A DNA stretch of 64,000 nucleotides from CAZFGK01 sp964518635. Lineage in GTDB: Bacteria > Zixibacteria > MSB-5A5 > GN15 > FEB-12. Of the stretch, positions 26,726 through 35,321 are shown piece by piece; position 1 is the first letter of the stretch, and every line of letters begins with the position of its first letter. The position numbers were made by a program, and so were the translations under genes. The DNA is taken from NCBI GenBank assembly GCA_964518635.1, contig CAZFGK010000009.1, positions 43,456-107,455 on the forward strand. Reading direction: 5' to 3'. The notes beneath the pieces are model-generated. The model saw only the letters and a list, made by a program, of their open reading frames with translations. It made no database searches and was not told where the DNA came from.

Positions 26726-28093
26726 CTACTTCCGAACTTTCGCAAGCTCCCCCGGAAGTGCGGCAGCCGCACGGCAGCCACTCTCAAAATCAACCACACG
26801 GAATCGTTCATTCGGTGAGTGGATATTGTCATCCTGCTGACCAAAACCGATCAGAAGGGTGTCGATTCCAAGAATCCGTTTGAAATCGCCGACCACAGGG
26901 ATCGATCCCCCCTCTTTCATAAAGACCGGTTTCTTCCCGAAACCTTTGCGAACCGCTTCTCCTGCGGCATCCAACCATGGACCGTCGGTTGGGACTTCGA
27001 CTGCGGCTGAGCCAGCCCGCTCGGCGAATTTGATCGTGACTGATTTTGGGGCGATCTTTTTGAAGAATGTCTCAATACACTTACCGATATGATCCGGCTT
27101 CTGATTTGGAACAAGGCGGCAGGTAATTTTGCAGGAGGCCATCGACGGGATAATGGTCTTGCTCCCTTCCCCTTGATAGCCGCTGGTGATACCGTTGATT
27201 TCAAACGTCGGGCGCACCCAGGTACGTTCATAGACCGTATAGCCGGTTTCTCCGTGAAGTGCCTTGATCCCGATCGACTGCTTGTAAGCAGCTTCTTTGA
27301 AGGGGAGTTTCTTGAACTGTGCGCGATCAAACTTGGAGACTGGTTTCACATCACGATAGAAACCGGGAATCGTGATCTTCCCTTTCTTGTCATGTACCTG
27401 CGCGATCATCTGCATGAGAATGGTCGCTGGATTGGGGATGGCACCACCAAAGGCGCCGGAGTGAACATCCCGGTTCGGTCCATAAACAAACAATTCACCT
27501 CCATAAAGCCCACGAAGACCATAAGTGATCGCCGGGAGTGTCTTGCTGAACTGTGCGGTATCTGAGACAACCGCGATATCCGCTTTCAACTTTGCTTTGT
27601 GCTGCTTGAGATAATCAGGAAGAGAGCCGGAGCCGACCTCTTCTTCCCCTTCGATGATGAACTTCACATTGAGGGGCAATTTCCCCTCGGTTTTCATGAT
27701 TGCCTCGAGCCCCTTGATATGACAAAATGTCTGCCCTTTGTCATCGGTCGCACCCCGGGCATAGACATACCCATCCCGGATATTCGCCTCAAACGGTTTG
27801 GTCACCCAGAGATTGAATGGTTCCGGTGGTTGGACATCGTAGTGGCCGTAATACAAGACGGTTGGAGCTTTTGGATCTGTGATATACTCAGCATAGACCA
27901 CCGGATACCCTTTGGTGGGCATGAGTTCGGCAGTCATCCCGAATGACTTGAAATGCGCAGTCAACCATTCGGCGCAACGCAAGATATCTGCTTTGTGCTG
28001 CGATTGGGCCGAGACAGTCGGAAAGGACAATAGGGTCGAGAATTGTTCCATTCGTTCACGAGCGTGTGATTCGAGATATTCAAACGGCGTCAT
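26726..28093 (-). CDS. M20-family dipeptidase
   Basis: A 455-residue zinc peptidase of the M20/ArgE-DapE class, likely acting on dipeptides in the cytoplasm. Metal and catalytic positions are seen as YYGHYDVQPPEPFNLW (first His and catalytic Asp), GATDDKGQ (bridging Asp), EGEEEVGSGS (catalytic Glu and metal Glu) and a C-terminal GGSIPVVGDF...GFGQQDDNIHSPNE with the last His ligand. The dimerisation lid lies around residues 190-310. The start has GGAGG six bases upstream. Length is usual for the family. Confidence 0.93.
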   Translation of the reverse strand: MTPFEYLESHARERMEQFSTLLSFPTVSAQSQHKADILRCAEWLTAHFKSFGMTAELMPTKGYPVVYAEYITDPKAPTVLYYGHYDVQPPEPFNLWVTKPFEANIRDGYVYARGATDDKGQTFCHIKGLEAIMKTEGKLPLNVKFIIEGEEEVGSGSLPDYLKQHKAKLKADIAVVSDTAQFSKTLPAITYGLRGLYGGELFVYGPNRDVHSGAFGGAIPNPATILMQMIAQVHDKKGKITIPGFYRDVKPVSKFDRAQFKKLPFKEAAYKQSIGIKALHGETGYTVYERTWVRPTFEINGITSGYQGEGSKTIIPSMASCKITCRLVPNQKPDHIGKCIETFFKKIAPKSVTIKFAERAGSAAVEVPTDGPWLDAAGEAVRKGFGKKPVFMKEGGSIPVVGDFKRILGIDTLLIGFGQQDDNIHSPNERFRVVDFESGCRAAAALPGELAKVRK

Positions 28094-28242
28094 GCCGATC
28101 CTCCGTGTACCCTATGAAAGGGGGGGTGAGTGGTAGTCTTTTCTGTGAGATAGCATAGACAGATGTATGCCGTGAGGCAATGACAACTGAATGGAGAGAT
28201 AAAATTTCGGAGAGGAAAGCGAAGAAGATTCGACGAGAAGGA

Positions 28243-28752
28243 CTAGTTGCGCTGTGAGAACCAGGACTCCGGGTCCTGAGCGAATTTCAGGCAGGAACCG
28301 ATCAGCTTGGAGTGCATCTCTTCTTCGGCGATCAGCCAGGCATAGAAACGTTTGATATTCGGATCAGACGACTCATTCATCGTCTTTTCGTAGAACAGCT
28401 CTGCCCCGTTTTCGAATTTGAGAGCGTAATGATAGGCATCAATGTCGGTCGCATCCGGGCGGATCTCATCTTTGAGTCGGGCAAGTTCATCCTGAAAGGC
28501 ATCCAGTCGATCCATGGCCGTCGAACGCTCGATGGTCACCTGATCGGTCTGCCCAGATTGTTCGATTGAGCTGTAGAATTCCTCGATCCGTCTGATATGC
28601 TTGTCCTCTTCGTTGGCGAGGAATTCAAAGGTCTGACGGGCGAGTTTCCCCTTGAATTTGGCGGCAGATTCGAGAAAGAAACGCTTCCCCTCCTGCTCAA
28701 GTTTAAGCGCCATGGCGAGGGGTTCGAGATGTATCGCGCGAGAGTCGGTCAT
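28243..28752 (-). CDS. Ferritin-like / rubrerythrin-type diiron protein
   Basis: A 169-residue four-helix-bundle protein. Helix 1 has EPLAMALKLEQEGKRFFLESA, helix 2 has FEFLANEEDKHIRRIEEFY with the ExxH-type ligand set, helix 3 has YHYALKFENGAELFYEK and helix 4 has FYAWLIAEEEMHSKLIGSC, again with an E-x-x-H. This double arrangement is that of rubrerythrin-like peroxidases, without the rubredoxin domain. No signal peptide. The Met at 28752 is chosen by homology; an extended frame upstream has no support. It follows the ABC-2 permease by 58 bases on the same strand. Confidence 0.82.
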   Translation of the reverse strand: MTDSRAIHLEPLAMALKLEQEGKRFFLESAAKFKGKLARQTFEFLANEEDKHIRRIEEFYSSIEQSGQTDQVTIERSTAMDRLDAFQDELARLKDEIRPDATDIDAYHYALKFENGAELFYEKTMNESSDPNIKRFYAWLIAEEEMHSKLIGSCLKFAQDPESWFSQRN

Positions 28753-28810
28753 GTGAGAGAAGATAGCTGCGCAGTGACACCGGCACAAGAGGGGGAAAAC
28801 ATGATGTGAA

Positions 28811-29602
28811 CTAGAAGTTCTTTCTGACGAAAACCAGTCGGGCAAAGAAAAGAACTGCGATCAGAAAGAGAACGGTTGTACCAAGTGCAACCATCGGAAA
28901 GGTCGTATCAGCACCAGCGACAATCTTCTGAACTGCGTCGGTGATCTCGGTCGCTTTTGGAAGTGCCTGGTAACAGATCTCGACGAAAATGCGCAGCCAC
29001 GCAGGTACTTCGTAGATCGAACTTGGCCCCTGGATTGATGCATGTGTCTGAAATAGTATCGATTGTCCCACCCAGATCATGATGACCGTCATGATCGCGA
29101 TCCCCTGCGACTGACCAACGAGAGCAGCCAGTGTTGCGACCGACATCCAGAGCAGCAGAAAGAAAAGATGCACGCCAATAAGAAGAAGTGCCTCAGGATT
29201 GAAAGAGCTCAATGAAATTGAGAGAGAGAGCCAGACAAGAACCGTTGAGAATATGAGCAGAAGAGAGTAAACGAAAAGGAGAGATTGAAACTTGGTCGAT
29301 AGAAGCATCGTTCGACTCATCGGTCTTGCAAGGTAGAAGTCGATCGTCCCTTTTCTCAGCATGCGTGGAAAGACCCCGGAACTACCGACTACCATAAGAA
29401 AAGTGAGAAACCCGATGTATCCACTGGTGAAGAAAATAATCAGATCCTTCCCAAATGTCTCAGTCTCTGAACCACCGATCCGAATCCCTCCCTGTCCAGC
29501 AAGAAGGGCGATCAGACAAGTGATCGCAGTCACGCCGACATAGAGCCAGATCGCTTTGCTCATCACCAGTTCGACGATAGTCTCTCGCAGAAATCCTCGC
29601 AT
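28811..29602 (-). CDS. ABC-2-type transporter permease
   Basis: A 263-residue membrane protein with about six hydrophobic segments. It has the ABC-2 features of an early cytoplasmic stretch (GVFPRMLRKGTIDFYLARPMSRTMLLSTKF) after the second segment. AGGAG precedes the ATG, which lies two bases after the stop of the ATPase gene, so the two proteins form one transporter. Substrate unknown. Confidence 0.87.
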   Translation of the reverse strand: MRGFLRETIVELVMSKAIWLYVGVTAITCLIALLAGQGGIRIGGSETETFGKDLIIFFTSGYIGFLTFLMVVGSSGVFPRMLRKGTIDFYLARPMSRTMLLSTKFQSLLFVYSLLLIFSTVLVWLSLSISLSSFNPEALLLIGVHLFFLLLWMSVATLAALVGQSQGIAIMTVIMIWVGQSILFQTHASIQGPSSIYEVPAWLRIFVEICYQALPKATEITDAVQKIVAGADTTFPMVALGTTVLFLIAVLFFARLVFVRKNF

Positions 29603-29604
29603 GA

Positions 29605-30561
29605 TTACTCGACTCCTGTAGGTGACATATGTGCTTTCTGGGCTTCTGCCTGACGAATGGCATCCATGAATGACTGTTCGAGCGAACCCTTCATCGGCGC
29701 GACACTGCGAATCGGTATTTTCATGATGCGAAGTTTATCAATCAGGTCATTGATTTTATCTACACTCACCAGCTCGACCATGAGTACGGTAGATGAAATA
29801 GAAATTCGTCTGCCGATTTCGGAATCGATATCGATAAACTTGTCTCCAAACTCCGCTTCAATTTTGTATTGATTCGGACGAACGGTCAGTTCACTCACAC
29901 TGGCGACGCGTAACAGTTCCCCTTTGACCAGAATCGCAGCTCGGTCTGCAATCGTTTCGACTTCGGACAGGAGATGAGAATTTAAAAGTATGGTCTTCCC
30001 TGCTTCGCGCAGACGTCCCATTACGGCGCGAATCTCATGACGTCCGACCGGATCGACTCCATCAGTTGGCTCATCAAGAATGATAATCTCCGGGTCGGAG
30101 ATCAGCGCCTGCGCCAGACCGATTCGCTGTGACATCCCTTTTGAATATTTTGACAAACGGGTCTCTGCCCATTTTTCCATCCCGACCATCGGTAAGAGAA
30201 CCTGCGCCCGATCTTGGGTCTCATCTGGGTCGAGCCCGTGCAGGGCACCTGCGAATTCCAAAAGCCCAAGACCAGTAAAGTATTGCGGGAAACGGTGATG
30301 TTCCCCCAGATAGCCGACTGAGAGGCGAGAGCGTGGGTCTTCAGGTGTAAAGCCGTTGATGGTGATCTCACCGGCTGAGGGCTGAACGATCCCTAACAGA
30401 GATTTCACGAGGGTAGTCTTACCTGCCCCATTCGGACCCAAAAGAGCGAAAATCTCCCCTCGATTCACCTCGAACGAGACATCACGAAGGGCCTGAACAG
30501 CATGGCTGCTCATTCGCTGACGGTAGGTATGACTCAGCCCTTGAATCCGGATGATATCCAT
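29605..30561 (-). CDS. ABC transporter ATP-binding protein (ABC-2 type)
   Basis: A 318-residue ATPase with Walker A LLGPNGAGKTTL, the signature SKGMSQR, and Walker B IIILDEPTDGVDP. The C-terminal 90 residues form the extra domain common to ABC-2 ATPases such as CcmA- or drug-export types. The start at 30561 gives the usual IIRIQGLSHTYRQ opening; the frame stays open upstream to 31104, but that stretch is antisense to the DUF1573 gene. It is the first gene of an ATPase-permease pair and is divergent from the DUF1573 gene at 30772. Confidence 0.92.
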   Translation of the reverse strand: MDIIRIQGLSHTYRQRMSSHAVQALRDVSFEVNRGEIFALLGPNGAGKTTLVKSLLGIVQPSAGEITINGFTPEDPRSRLSVGYLGEHHRFPQYFTGLGLLEFAGALHGLDPDETQDRAQVLLPMVGMEKWAETRLSKYSKGMSQRIGLAQALISDPEIIILDEPTDGVDPVGRHEIRAVMGRLREAGKTILLNSHLLSEVETIADRAAILVKGELLRVASVSELTVRPNQYKIEAEFGDKFIDIDSEIGRRISISSTVLMVELVSVDKINDLIDKLRIMKIPIRSVAPMKGSLEQSFMDAIRQAEAQKAHMSPTGVE

Positions 30562-30771
30562 AGGGAGAGTGTACGCTTGAGGAGAAATTGGCTCAAGATT
30601 CAACAGTTCAGAAAGTGAATCCCCCTCTTGCCTTGATTCTAGAGGAACTGGGAGCGTTGATTGCAGTATAAAACGGGTACCTCGAAACGGAAGGGAGCGG
30701 CGATAAGGGAACTCTTCGCCTTGACCTATCTTCGAAAAACGGGTAGATTGCCCAGAATGTATAGGAAACAG

Positions 30772-31512
30772 ATGAAACGAACCGCTTTGACCGTTGTTGC
30801 TCTTCTCGTCGGTGCATCCGCCGCTTTTGCCGGTCCAAAACTGGAAGTACGCCCGAATGCCGAATTCAAGTTCGGATTTGCCCCCCAGAACAGCTCTTTG
30901 ATTACAATCTATTGGCTGCATAATAGCGGTGACGACACCCTCAGAATCAGTAAAGTCACCCCCGGCTGCGGTTGCACCACTGCCCCGCTTGAAAAATCGG
31001 CCGTAGCCCCCGGCGACAGCGCGAAGTTGCAGATAACTTTCGATTCCAAGAGCATGATGGGGATGACCAGCAAACGAATCGCAATCTCCACCAACGCCGA
31101 ACATCCCGACACGAATCTATCATTCCTCGCTGACGTCGTCCGTCGCCCGGATTCAACCTGGCCGATGACCGTCCTTCCCTACAAGGTCGATCTGACTCAG
31201 ATGGGGGAAAAAGTCCGCGACCGAATCACGATGACACTTCGGAATGTCAGCCCCGACCCGATCTCGCTGAAGTTTATCTCGGTTCCGGAAGATCTCTTTT
31301 CGGTCACGCTTCCCGCCCAGATTGCTGGCAATGAATCAGTGAAAGTTGAGTTGGTACTTACTCCGGAAGCAGTAAAGAAAGATTTTGTATCGTCGATGAC
31401 TCTTGAAGTCAGCGGCAAAGAAGAGTATCGCTATACGGTACCAGTGAAGCGAAAGATAAAAGCGATGGAATCGGTAACATCGACGGTCGCTTCACCCGGA
31501 AGCGGAAAATAG
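30772..31512 (+). CDS. Exported DUF1573 protein with Cys-Gly-Cys motif
   Basis: A 246-residue protein with a clean signal peptide (KRTALTVVALLVGASAAFAG) and an ASH/Ig-like DUF1573 domain: NSSLITIYWLHNSGDDTLRI, then the family's PGCGCTTAPLEK block with Cys66 and Cys68, then APGDSAKLQITFDSK and a RIAISTNAEHPD strand. The second half is another beta domain of similar kind. AGGA stands six bases before the ATG at 30772. The gene is followed 50 bases later by a paralogue with UGA in place of the first Cys codon. The role of DUF1573 is unknown; the CxC pair could bind metal or be redox-active. Confidence 0.88.
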   Translation: MKRTALTVVALLVGASAAFAGPKLEVRPNAEFKFGFAPQNSSLITIYWLHNSGDDTLRISKVTPGCGCTTAPLEKSAVAPGDSAKLQITFDSKSMMGMTSKRIAISTNAEHPDTNLSFLADVVRRPDSTWPMTVLPYKVDLTQMGEKVRDRITMTLRNVSPDPISLKFISVPEDLFSVTLPAQIAGNESVKVELVLTPEAVKKDFVSSMTLEVSGKEEYRYTVPVKRKIKAMESVTSTVASPGSGK

Positions 31513-31562
31513 ACTCTCGTAGTTTTGTAGGCTGTATCAACTCGTAAGGAACGACTCGAGAC

Positions 31563-32324
31563 ATGACACAACAAAAGCGCACTCTTCAAGGAAATGCATT
31601 CATATTTATTGTCCTGGTCGGGATGGTGGCTGGTTCAATTACTGCTGCCCCCCGTATGACGATCAAAGAGAACGAGTTTCGTTTCGGGTTTATGCCGCAA
31701 AACAGCAGCGTGAGTCACCCGTTCTGGTTGTATTCAACCGGAGATGACACCCTGAAGATTCTCAGAGTCAACCCCGGCTGAGGCTGCACCAAAGCGCCTC
31801 TTGAGAAAGAGGCACTTGCTGTCGGCGACAGCACACGGCTTGAGATTATTTTTGATTCGAAAGTCACCGTTGGTGATGTAACAAAGCAGCCCCGTATCGA
31901 GTCGAACGAGGGGAAACCGGATAAGTTTGTCCGCATCATTGCGACGGTGGTGAATCGTCCGGATTCGACCTACCCACTGGTGATCAAGCCCTATAAGCTT
32001 GATATTTCTCAATTCAGCGAGAAGAAGCGTGATACCATGCGATTCAATATCACCAACATGAGTGATAAGCCGCTGGATATCAGCACGGTCTTTAGTCCGA
32101 ATGAATTCTTCGATCTGAAACTTCCGAAGTTCGTGAATCCGCATGAAACGGCACATGGAACGATCAAGTTGAAAAAGAATGTCCTAGATAAGGCATTCGA
32201 AAAGTCATTCACCATAGAAGTGAATGATGAAAGCAAGTCCCGATTTACCATCCCCGTGAAGCGGTCATTAAAGAATGTCGCCCCGGCTGTTCCAGAAGCA
32301 GTTGGTTCGGTCGGCGGTCATTGA
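31563..32324 (+). CDS. Probable selenoprotein of the DUF1573 family (in-frame UGA at residue 73)
   Basis: A 253-residue exported protein (signal peptide hydrophobic core FIFIVLVGMVAGSITA) that is a tandem paralogue of the upstream gene. The frame is uninterrupted except for a TGA at 31779-31781. At this place the paralogue has PGCGCTTAPLEK; here it is PG-TGA-GCTKAPLEK, so UGA stands exactly for the first Cys of the CGC motif, while Cys75 is kept. Immediately downstream is a 7-bp hairpin with a GAGA loop. No other stop or frameshift occurs up to TGA 32322-32324, and the rest aligns with the paralogue (VVNRPDSTYPLVIKPYKLD). I infer selenocysteine at position 73. A nonsense mutation or sequencing error is the alternative. 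Confidence 0.75.
31779..31813 (+). promoter_or_regulatory. UGA plus SECIS-like hairpin
   Basis: Fourteen bases after the TGA a perfect 7-bp stem GCCTCTT/AAGAGGC (31796-31802 with 31807-31813) carries the tetraloop GAGA. The loop opens with G at +22 from the UGA. Bacterial SECIS elements have an apical loop about 16-37 bases after the UGA with a G among its first two bases, so spacing and loop match. In the upstream Cys paralogue the aligned bases can form at most three pairs. Confidence 0.7.
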
Positions 32325-32357
32325 TTCCAAATCAGAATCGACAAACTATAAATAGAA

Positions 32358-32396
32358 AAAGGCCTCGCACTCGCGGGGCCTTTCTTGTTTTTTGAA
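32358..32396. terminator. Bidirectional rho-independent terminator between DUF1573 and GWxTD genes
   Basis: An 11-bp stem AAAGGCCTCGC/GCGGGGCCTTT, with one G-U pair and a four-base loop, is flanked by AAAAA on the left and TTTCTTGTTTTTT on the right. It serves the convergent genes on both sides. Confidence 0.88.
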
Positions 32397-32403
32397 CAAA
32401 GTA

Positions 32404-33861
32404 CTACCGCTCTTTGCGATCACTCTCCGAACGATTCCCTTCACGTCTACTGAGGCGCTGCGCCCATCTTGAGGAATACCGTTCCCCATCGACATTCGAG
32501 TGGACCATCTTGTACTCTCCGTTATTCCGATCATCCTGAAAGACAAACAACGGGCTCTTTCGGAGTGAGTAATAAAACCAGATTTCATACGGCCATTCAA
32601 GTTCAGGGAACATACTCCGATCACGCTCTTCCGGCGGGCCGTAGACCATGTAAATACGACCACGGTCTGTTCTCCAGCCATCCCCTGCTCTGGGAAGGGT
32701 TGAATAGTTCGAATTCACGTATTCATATCTCGAAATCAGCTCAAGCCGTTTCTCGTTCGCTTTCGTCGTTGGTTCCATGTCCTGCGCGCGCCAGAACTGG
32801 TCGAGGTAGCGAATCTTTCCGCTGTCATCAAGCACGGAAACTATCTTCATCTGCTCTGGTGCAAGGAATGAAGATGAGAATTGCTCGCGAACACTCACGC
32901 TCATCGTATCGTACGGATCCCCACGAAAATCTCCTGCTGAAAGAGTTGCAAGCACCGGAAGCTGCTTCTTGACCTTTCGAATCGGGATATTGGTCGAGGC
33001 CGAAAGACCACGCCCCGGATCGAAGACGGTCAGCCAGAGAGTGTGAGGGCCAACTTTCCAGTCTGCCATGGAAACGGAGGTCGCTATTACCGCGCTGTTC
33101 CCCGGTTTTGGGCGGCGAGTGCTCAGAATTTCTCGACGATTGTTCAACGTATCGACGAGCACTGCTCTGAGGGTAAAGTCTGCAGAATCACTTCCCAGTC
33201 CATATACCTCGGCATAGATAGAAAAAGTCGAATCACTTTCGCCAAAGATCCCAAGTGGGTTCGCAATGACTGAAAAGCCCCCTCGTTCATTTCCCAGCAG
33301 ATCTCCGTCAATTTCACCGGATGCATCAACCTCAGAAATCTGCCAGGCCGAAAGGGCACGACCAATTCCGAATGTATTTTTATCCCAAGCAGGAACGACG
33401 ATACTCCGGAAGAAGCGCTCCCCGGTCTTCTTGCTGACCATGTCGATCGCTTCGACTCGCGCAGTATATCTTCCCGGCTTCGGGGTGAGGGTCAGCGTAC
33501 CACACAGTCGAATATCTGATCGGTGCATCTGAGCACTATCCTGAGAACGAAAGGCAAGATTAATAGAGGCCGAATCGACCGGTCTTGCGAGCGAATCGAA
33601 GAGCATAACGGTGATTCCAGCTCCACCGATCAGTAATCTACTGGAGTCCTGCAGAAATTTGAATTCGTACCGATTGAGTACGAATGGAAAATCGAGCAAG
33701 GGCCCATCAGATACAGCGTCATAACCGACCGTCACCGAACTGATAACAGTGAGCTGCGTGGGCTCCGATCCAATTTGAGCAGAAAGTGAAGCCCCAGAGG
33801 CGAGAAGCATCGTCAGAGCTAGAAGCAGTTTAGAAATCAGGGCGCATCCCCCTTCCGTCAT
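32404..33861 (-). CDS. Exported GWxTD-domain protein 1
   Basis: A 485-residue protein with a signal peptide (LLLALTMLLASGASLSA) and several beta-rich domains. The C-terminal part holds the GWxTD signature in GDGWRTDRGRIYMVYGPP followed by the EIWFYYSLRKSPLFVFQD block, and ends with a basic Arg/Ser/Glu tail. GWxTD proteins are exported and of unknown function. The start at 33861 overlaps the end of the upstream GWxTD gene by 32 bases; an in-frame Met at 33900 is also possible. Confidence 0.8.
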   Translation of the reverse strand: MTEGGCALISKLLLALTMLLASGASLSAQIGSEPTQLTVISSVTVGYDAVSDGPLLDFPFVLNRYEFKFLQDSSRLLIGGAGITVMLFDSLARPVDSASINLAFRSQDSAQMHRSDIRLCGTLTLTPKPGRYTARVEAIDMVSKKTGERFFRSIVVPAWDKNTFGIGRALSAWQISEVDASGEIDGDLLGNERGGFSVIANPLGIFGESDSTFSIYAEVYGLGSDSADFTLRAVLVDTLNNRREILSTRRPKPGNSAVIATSVSMADWKVGPHTLWLTVFDPGRGLSASTNIPIRKVKKQLPVLATLSAGDFRGDPYDTMSVSVREQFSSSFLAPEQMKIVSVLDDSGKIRYLDQFWRAQDMEPTTKANEKRLELISRYEYVNSNYSTLPRAGDGWRTDRGRIYMVYGPPEERDRSMFPELEWPYEIWFYYSLRKSPLFVFQDDRNNGEYKMVHSNVDGERYSSRWAQRLSRREGNRSESDRKER

Positions 33862-35179
33862 ACGGTGGGAAGAGTCGATAATCCCCATCTTGATCTTCAT
33901 CTACGAAACGAAAGCGCAGATAATCTCCCCGCTGATAGTAGTGCCAAACCTGATACGGCAAACTCGTTGGTGAAAAATAGACATCGTCGATTCGATCCGG
34001 TTCACCATGCTGAATGAATATCCGTCCGCGATCAGTTTTCCAGCCTTCTCTGCGACCAACGGTAAAGCGAACGTTTGTCTGATTCACTCGCCGATAAAAC
34101 TCTCGCTTGTCCTCATTCTCAGAGGTACCCACCGACGGATCACGTTGGAACCAGAATTGATCGAAAGCGGCTTTTCGCTCTTCAAGAGTCGTCGCTGCTT
34201 TCAAAGCTCTCAATTCAACCCCAGAAGCGAGATAAGCGAGCTGCTGAATGATGGTTTTCCAATCATTCTTGATCTGCTGCTCCTGATCCCAAAGCAGAAC
34301 AATGCGTTTGGTTTCACGGTCAATTTCAACCATGCGTCGACCGCGGAGATAGACTTCCATGTCGTAGCCGCCGGGGGGGAGATCAGTCAGAGAGATTGCG
34401 CGCAACTGGCGAATGGTTTCCCCTCCTAGCTTCATATGGAGGGTATCGCGGTAGACCAGGCCTCGGGCGTCGTGACGAAGTCTGGTCTCGATGACAATTT
34501 GTTCAGTATCCCCCGGCTTAAGATTGCGTGGGGAGTATATCTCCTGATAATAGGTAAGTTTGGCACTGTCTGTTCCGCCGAAGGCCGCAAGAACCGACGG
34601 GACGAGTCCAAGCTCCCCTTTTCGGAAAATACTGGAGTCGTTTTCCTCCAACCGATCTGACTTCTGAACGAGTTCGAGTGAAGAGAGCGCAGGATACTTC
34701 TTGTCATCCAAAACCGCCCGAATCTTGAAGTCTCTTTTCCGCTCCCCTCCGTTTGCCCGATCAGCCAAAGTGAGCAGAATGTTGTAGGAGCCTTCCGGGA
34801 TATCGAGATTCAGCTGACTGGTGCGAAAGTCAAATCGGGAGGTCGTCTGTTCGCGGCGTTTGACGACGATAGTTCGTTCGATGGTCGTATCAATCGCGCT
34901 CGGAGTATTCCCTCCATCCAGAGAGAGCTTGATCGCATATCGGGCAACAAAATCCTCACCGGCTTTTACAAACTCGAGGCCGAAATTATAGACCTGGTAG
35001 TAGATTTCTAGCCGTACCCTTGAAGAGTCCGCCGACCGAAAGATACCGTAGTCGTACTGGAGTAATGGCTGCGGTTTTTTTATAGCCGGCGGGGCTTCGA
35101 GCGGTTGAGCTTGCGGTATGACGACAATGATCGACAGTAGAAAACAGGTTGATAGGATGGACCGAAGGTGAATTCGCAT
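33830..35179 (-). CDS. Exported GWxTD-domain protein 2
   Basis: A 449-residue partner of the previous gene. A signal peptide (hydrophobic ILSTCFLLSIIVVIPQA) leads to beta-rich domains and a C-terminal FDQFWFQRDPSVGTSENEDKREF helix, then GRREGWKTDRGRIFIQHGEPD and a VWHYYQRGDYLRFRFVDEDQDG block. It therefore carries the same GWxTD motif, with W-K-T-D. The Met at 35179 is chosen because it gives the signal peptide; the frame continues upstream without a ribosome site. It lies 142 bases downstream of the ABC permease genes, on the same strand. Confidence 0.82.
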   Translation of the reverse strand: MRIHLRSILSTCFLLSIIVVIPQAQPLEAPPAIKKPQPLLQYDYGIFRSADSSRVRLEIYYQVYNFGLEFVKAGEDFVARYAIKLSLDGGNTPSAIDTTIERTIVVKRREQTTSRFDFRTSQLNLDIPEGSYNILLTLADRANGGERKRDFKIRAVLDDKKYPALSSLELVQKSDRLEENDSSIFRKGELGLVPSVLAAFGGTDSAKLTYYQEIYSPRNLKPGDTEQIVIETRLRHDARGLVYRDTLHMKLGGETIRQLRAISLTDLPPGGYDMEVYLRGRRMVEIDRETKRIVLLWDQEQQIKNDWKTIIQQLAYLASGVELRALKAATTLEERKAAFDQFWFQRDPSVGTSENEDKREFYRRVNQTNVRFTVGRREGWKTDRGRIFIQHGEPDRIDDVYFSPTSLPYQVWHYYQRGDYLRFRFVDEDQDGDYRLFPPYDGRGMRPDF

Positions 35180-35321
35180 CCCAAAAAGAACGCCGCTCCA
35201 CGGGAATTCGCAACATGAATTCAGTTTTGGAGAAGGGCGCATACCACTTGTAACTCTCAAACCGACCAATGGTTCGACTGCGCATTTCCTGCGAGTTCGC
35301 CATCCTTGGAGCTGTCAGCGG

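Noticed and set aside
29605..31104. ABC ATPase of 499 residues starting at 31104
   Set aside because: The added part is antisense to the DUF1573 gene and has no match to ABC proteins.
31563..31781. Two separate genes: a 72-residue peptide and a downstream frame at 31947
   Set aside because: The frame is the same on both sides, and the part between 31782 and 31947 encodes the rest of the same DUF1573 domain.
31563..32324. Reading the UGA as a genetic-code change (UGA for Trp or Gly)
   Set aside because: TGG is used for Trp throughout and TGA ends other genes here (miaB, umuD, zinc-ribbon), so only this one UGA behaves as sense.
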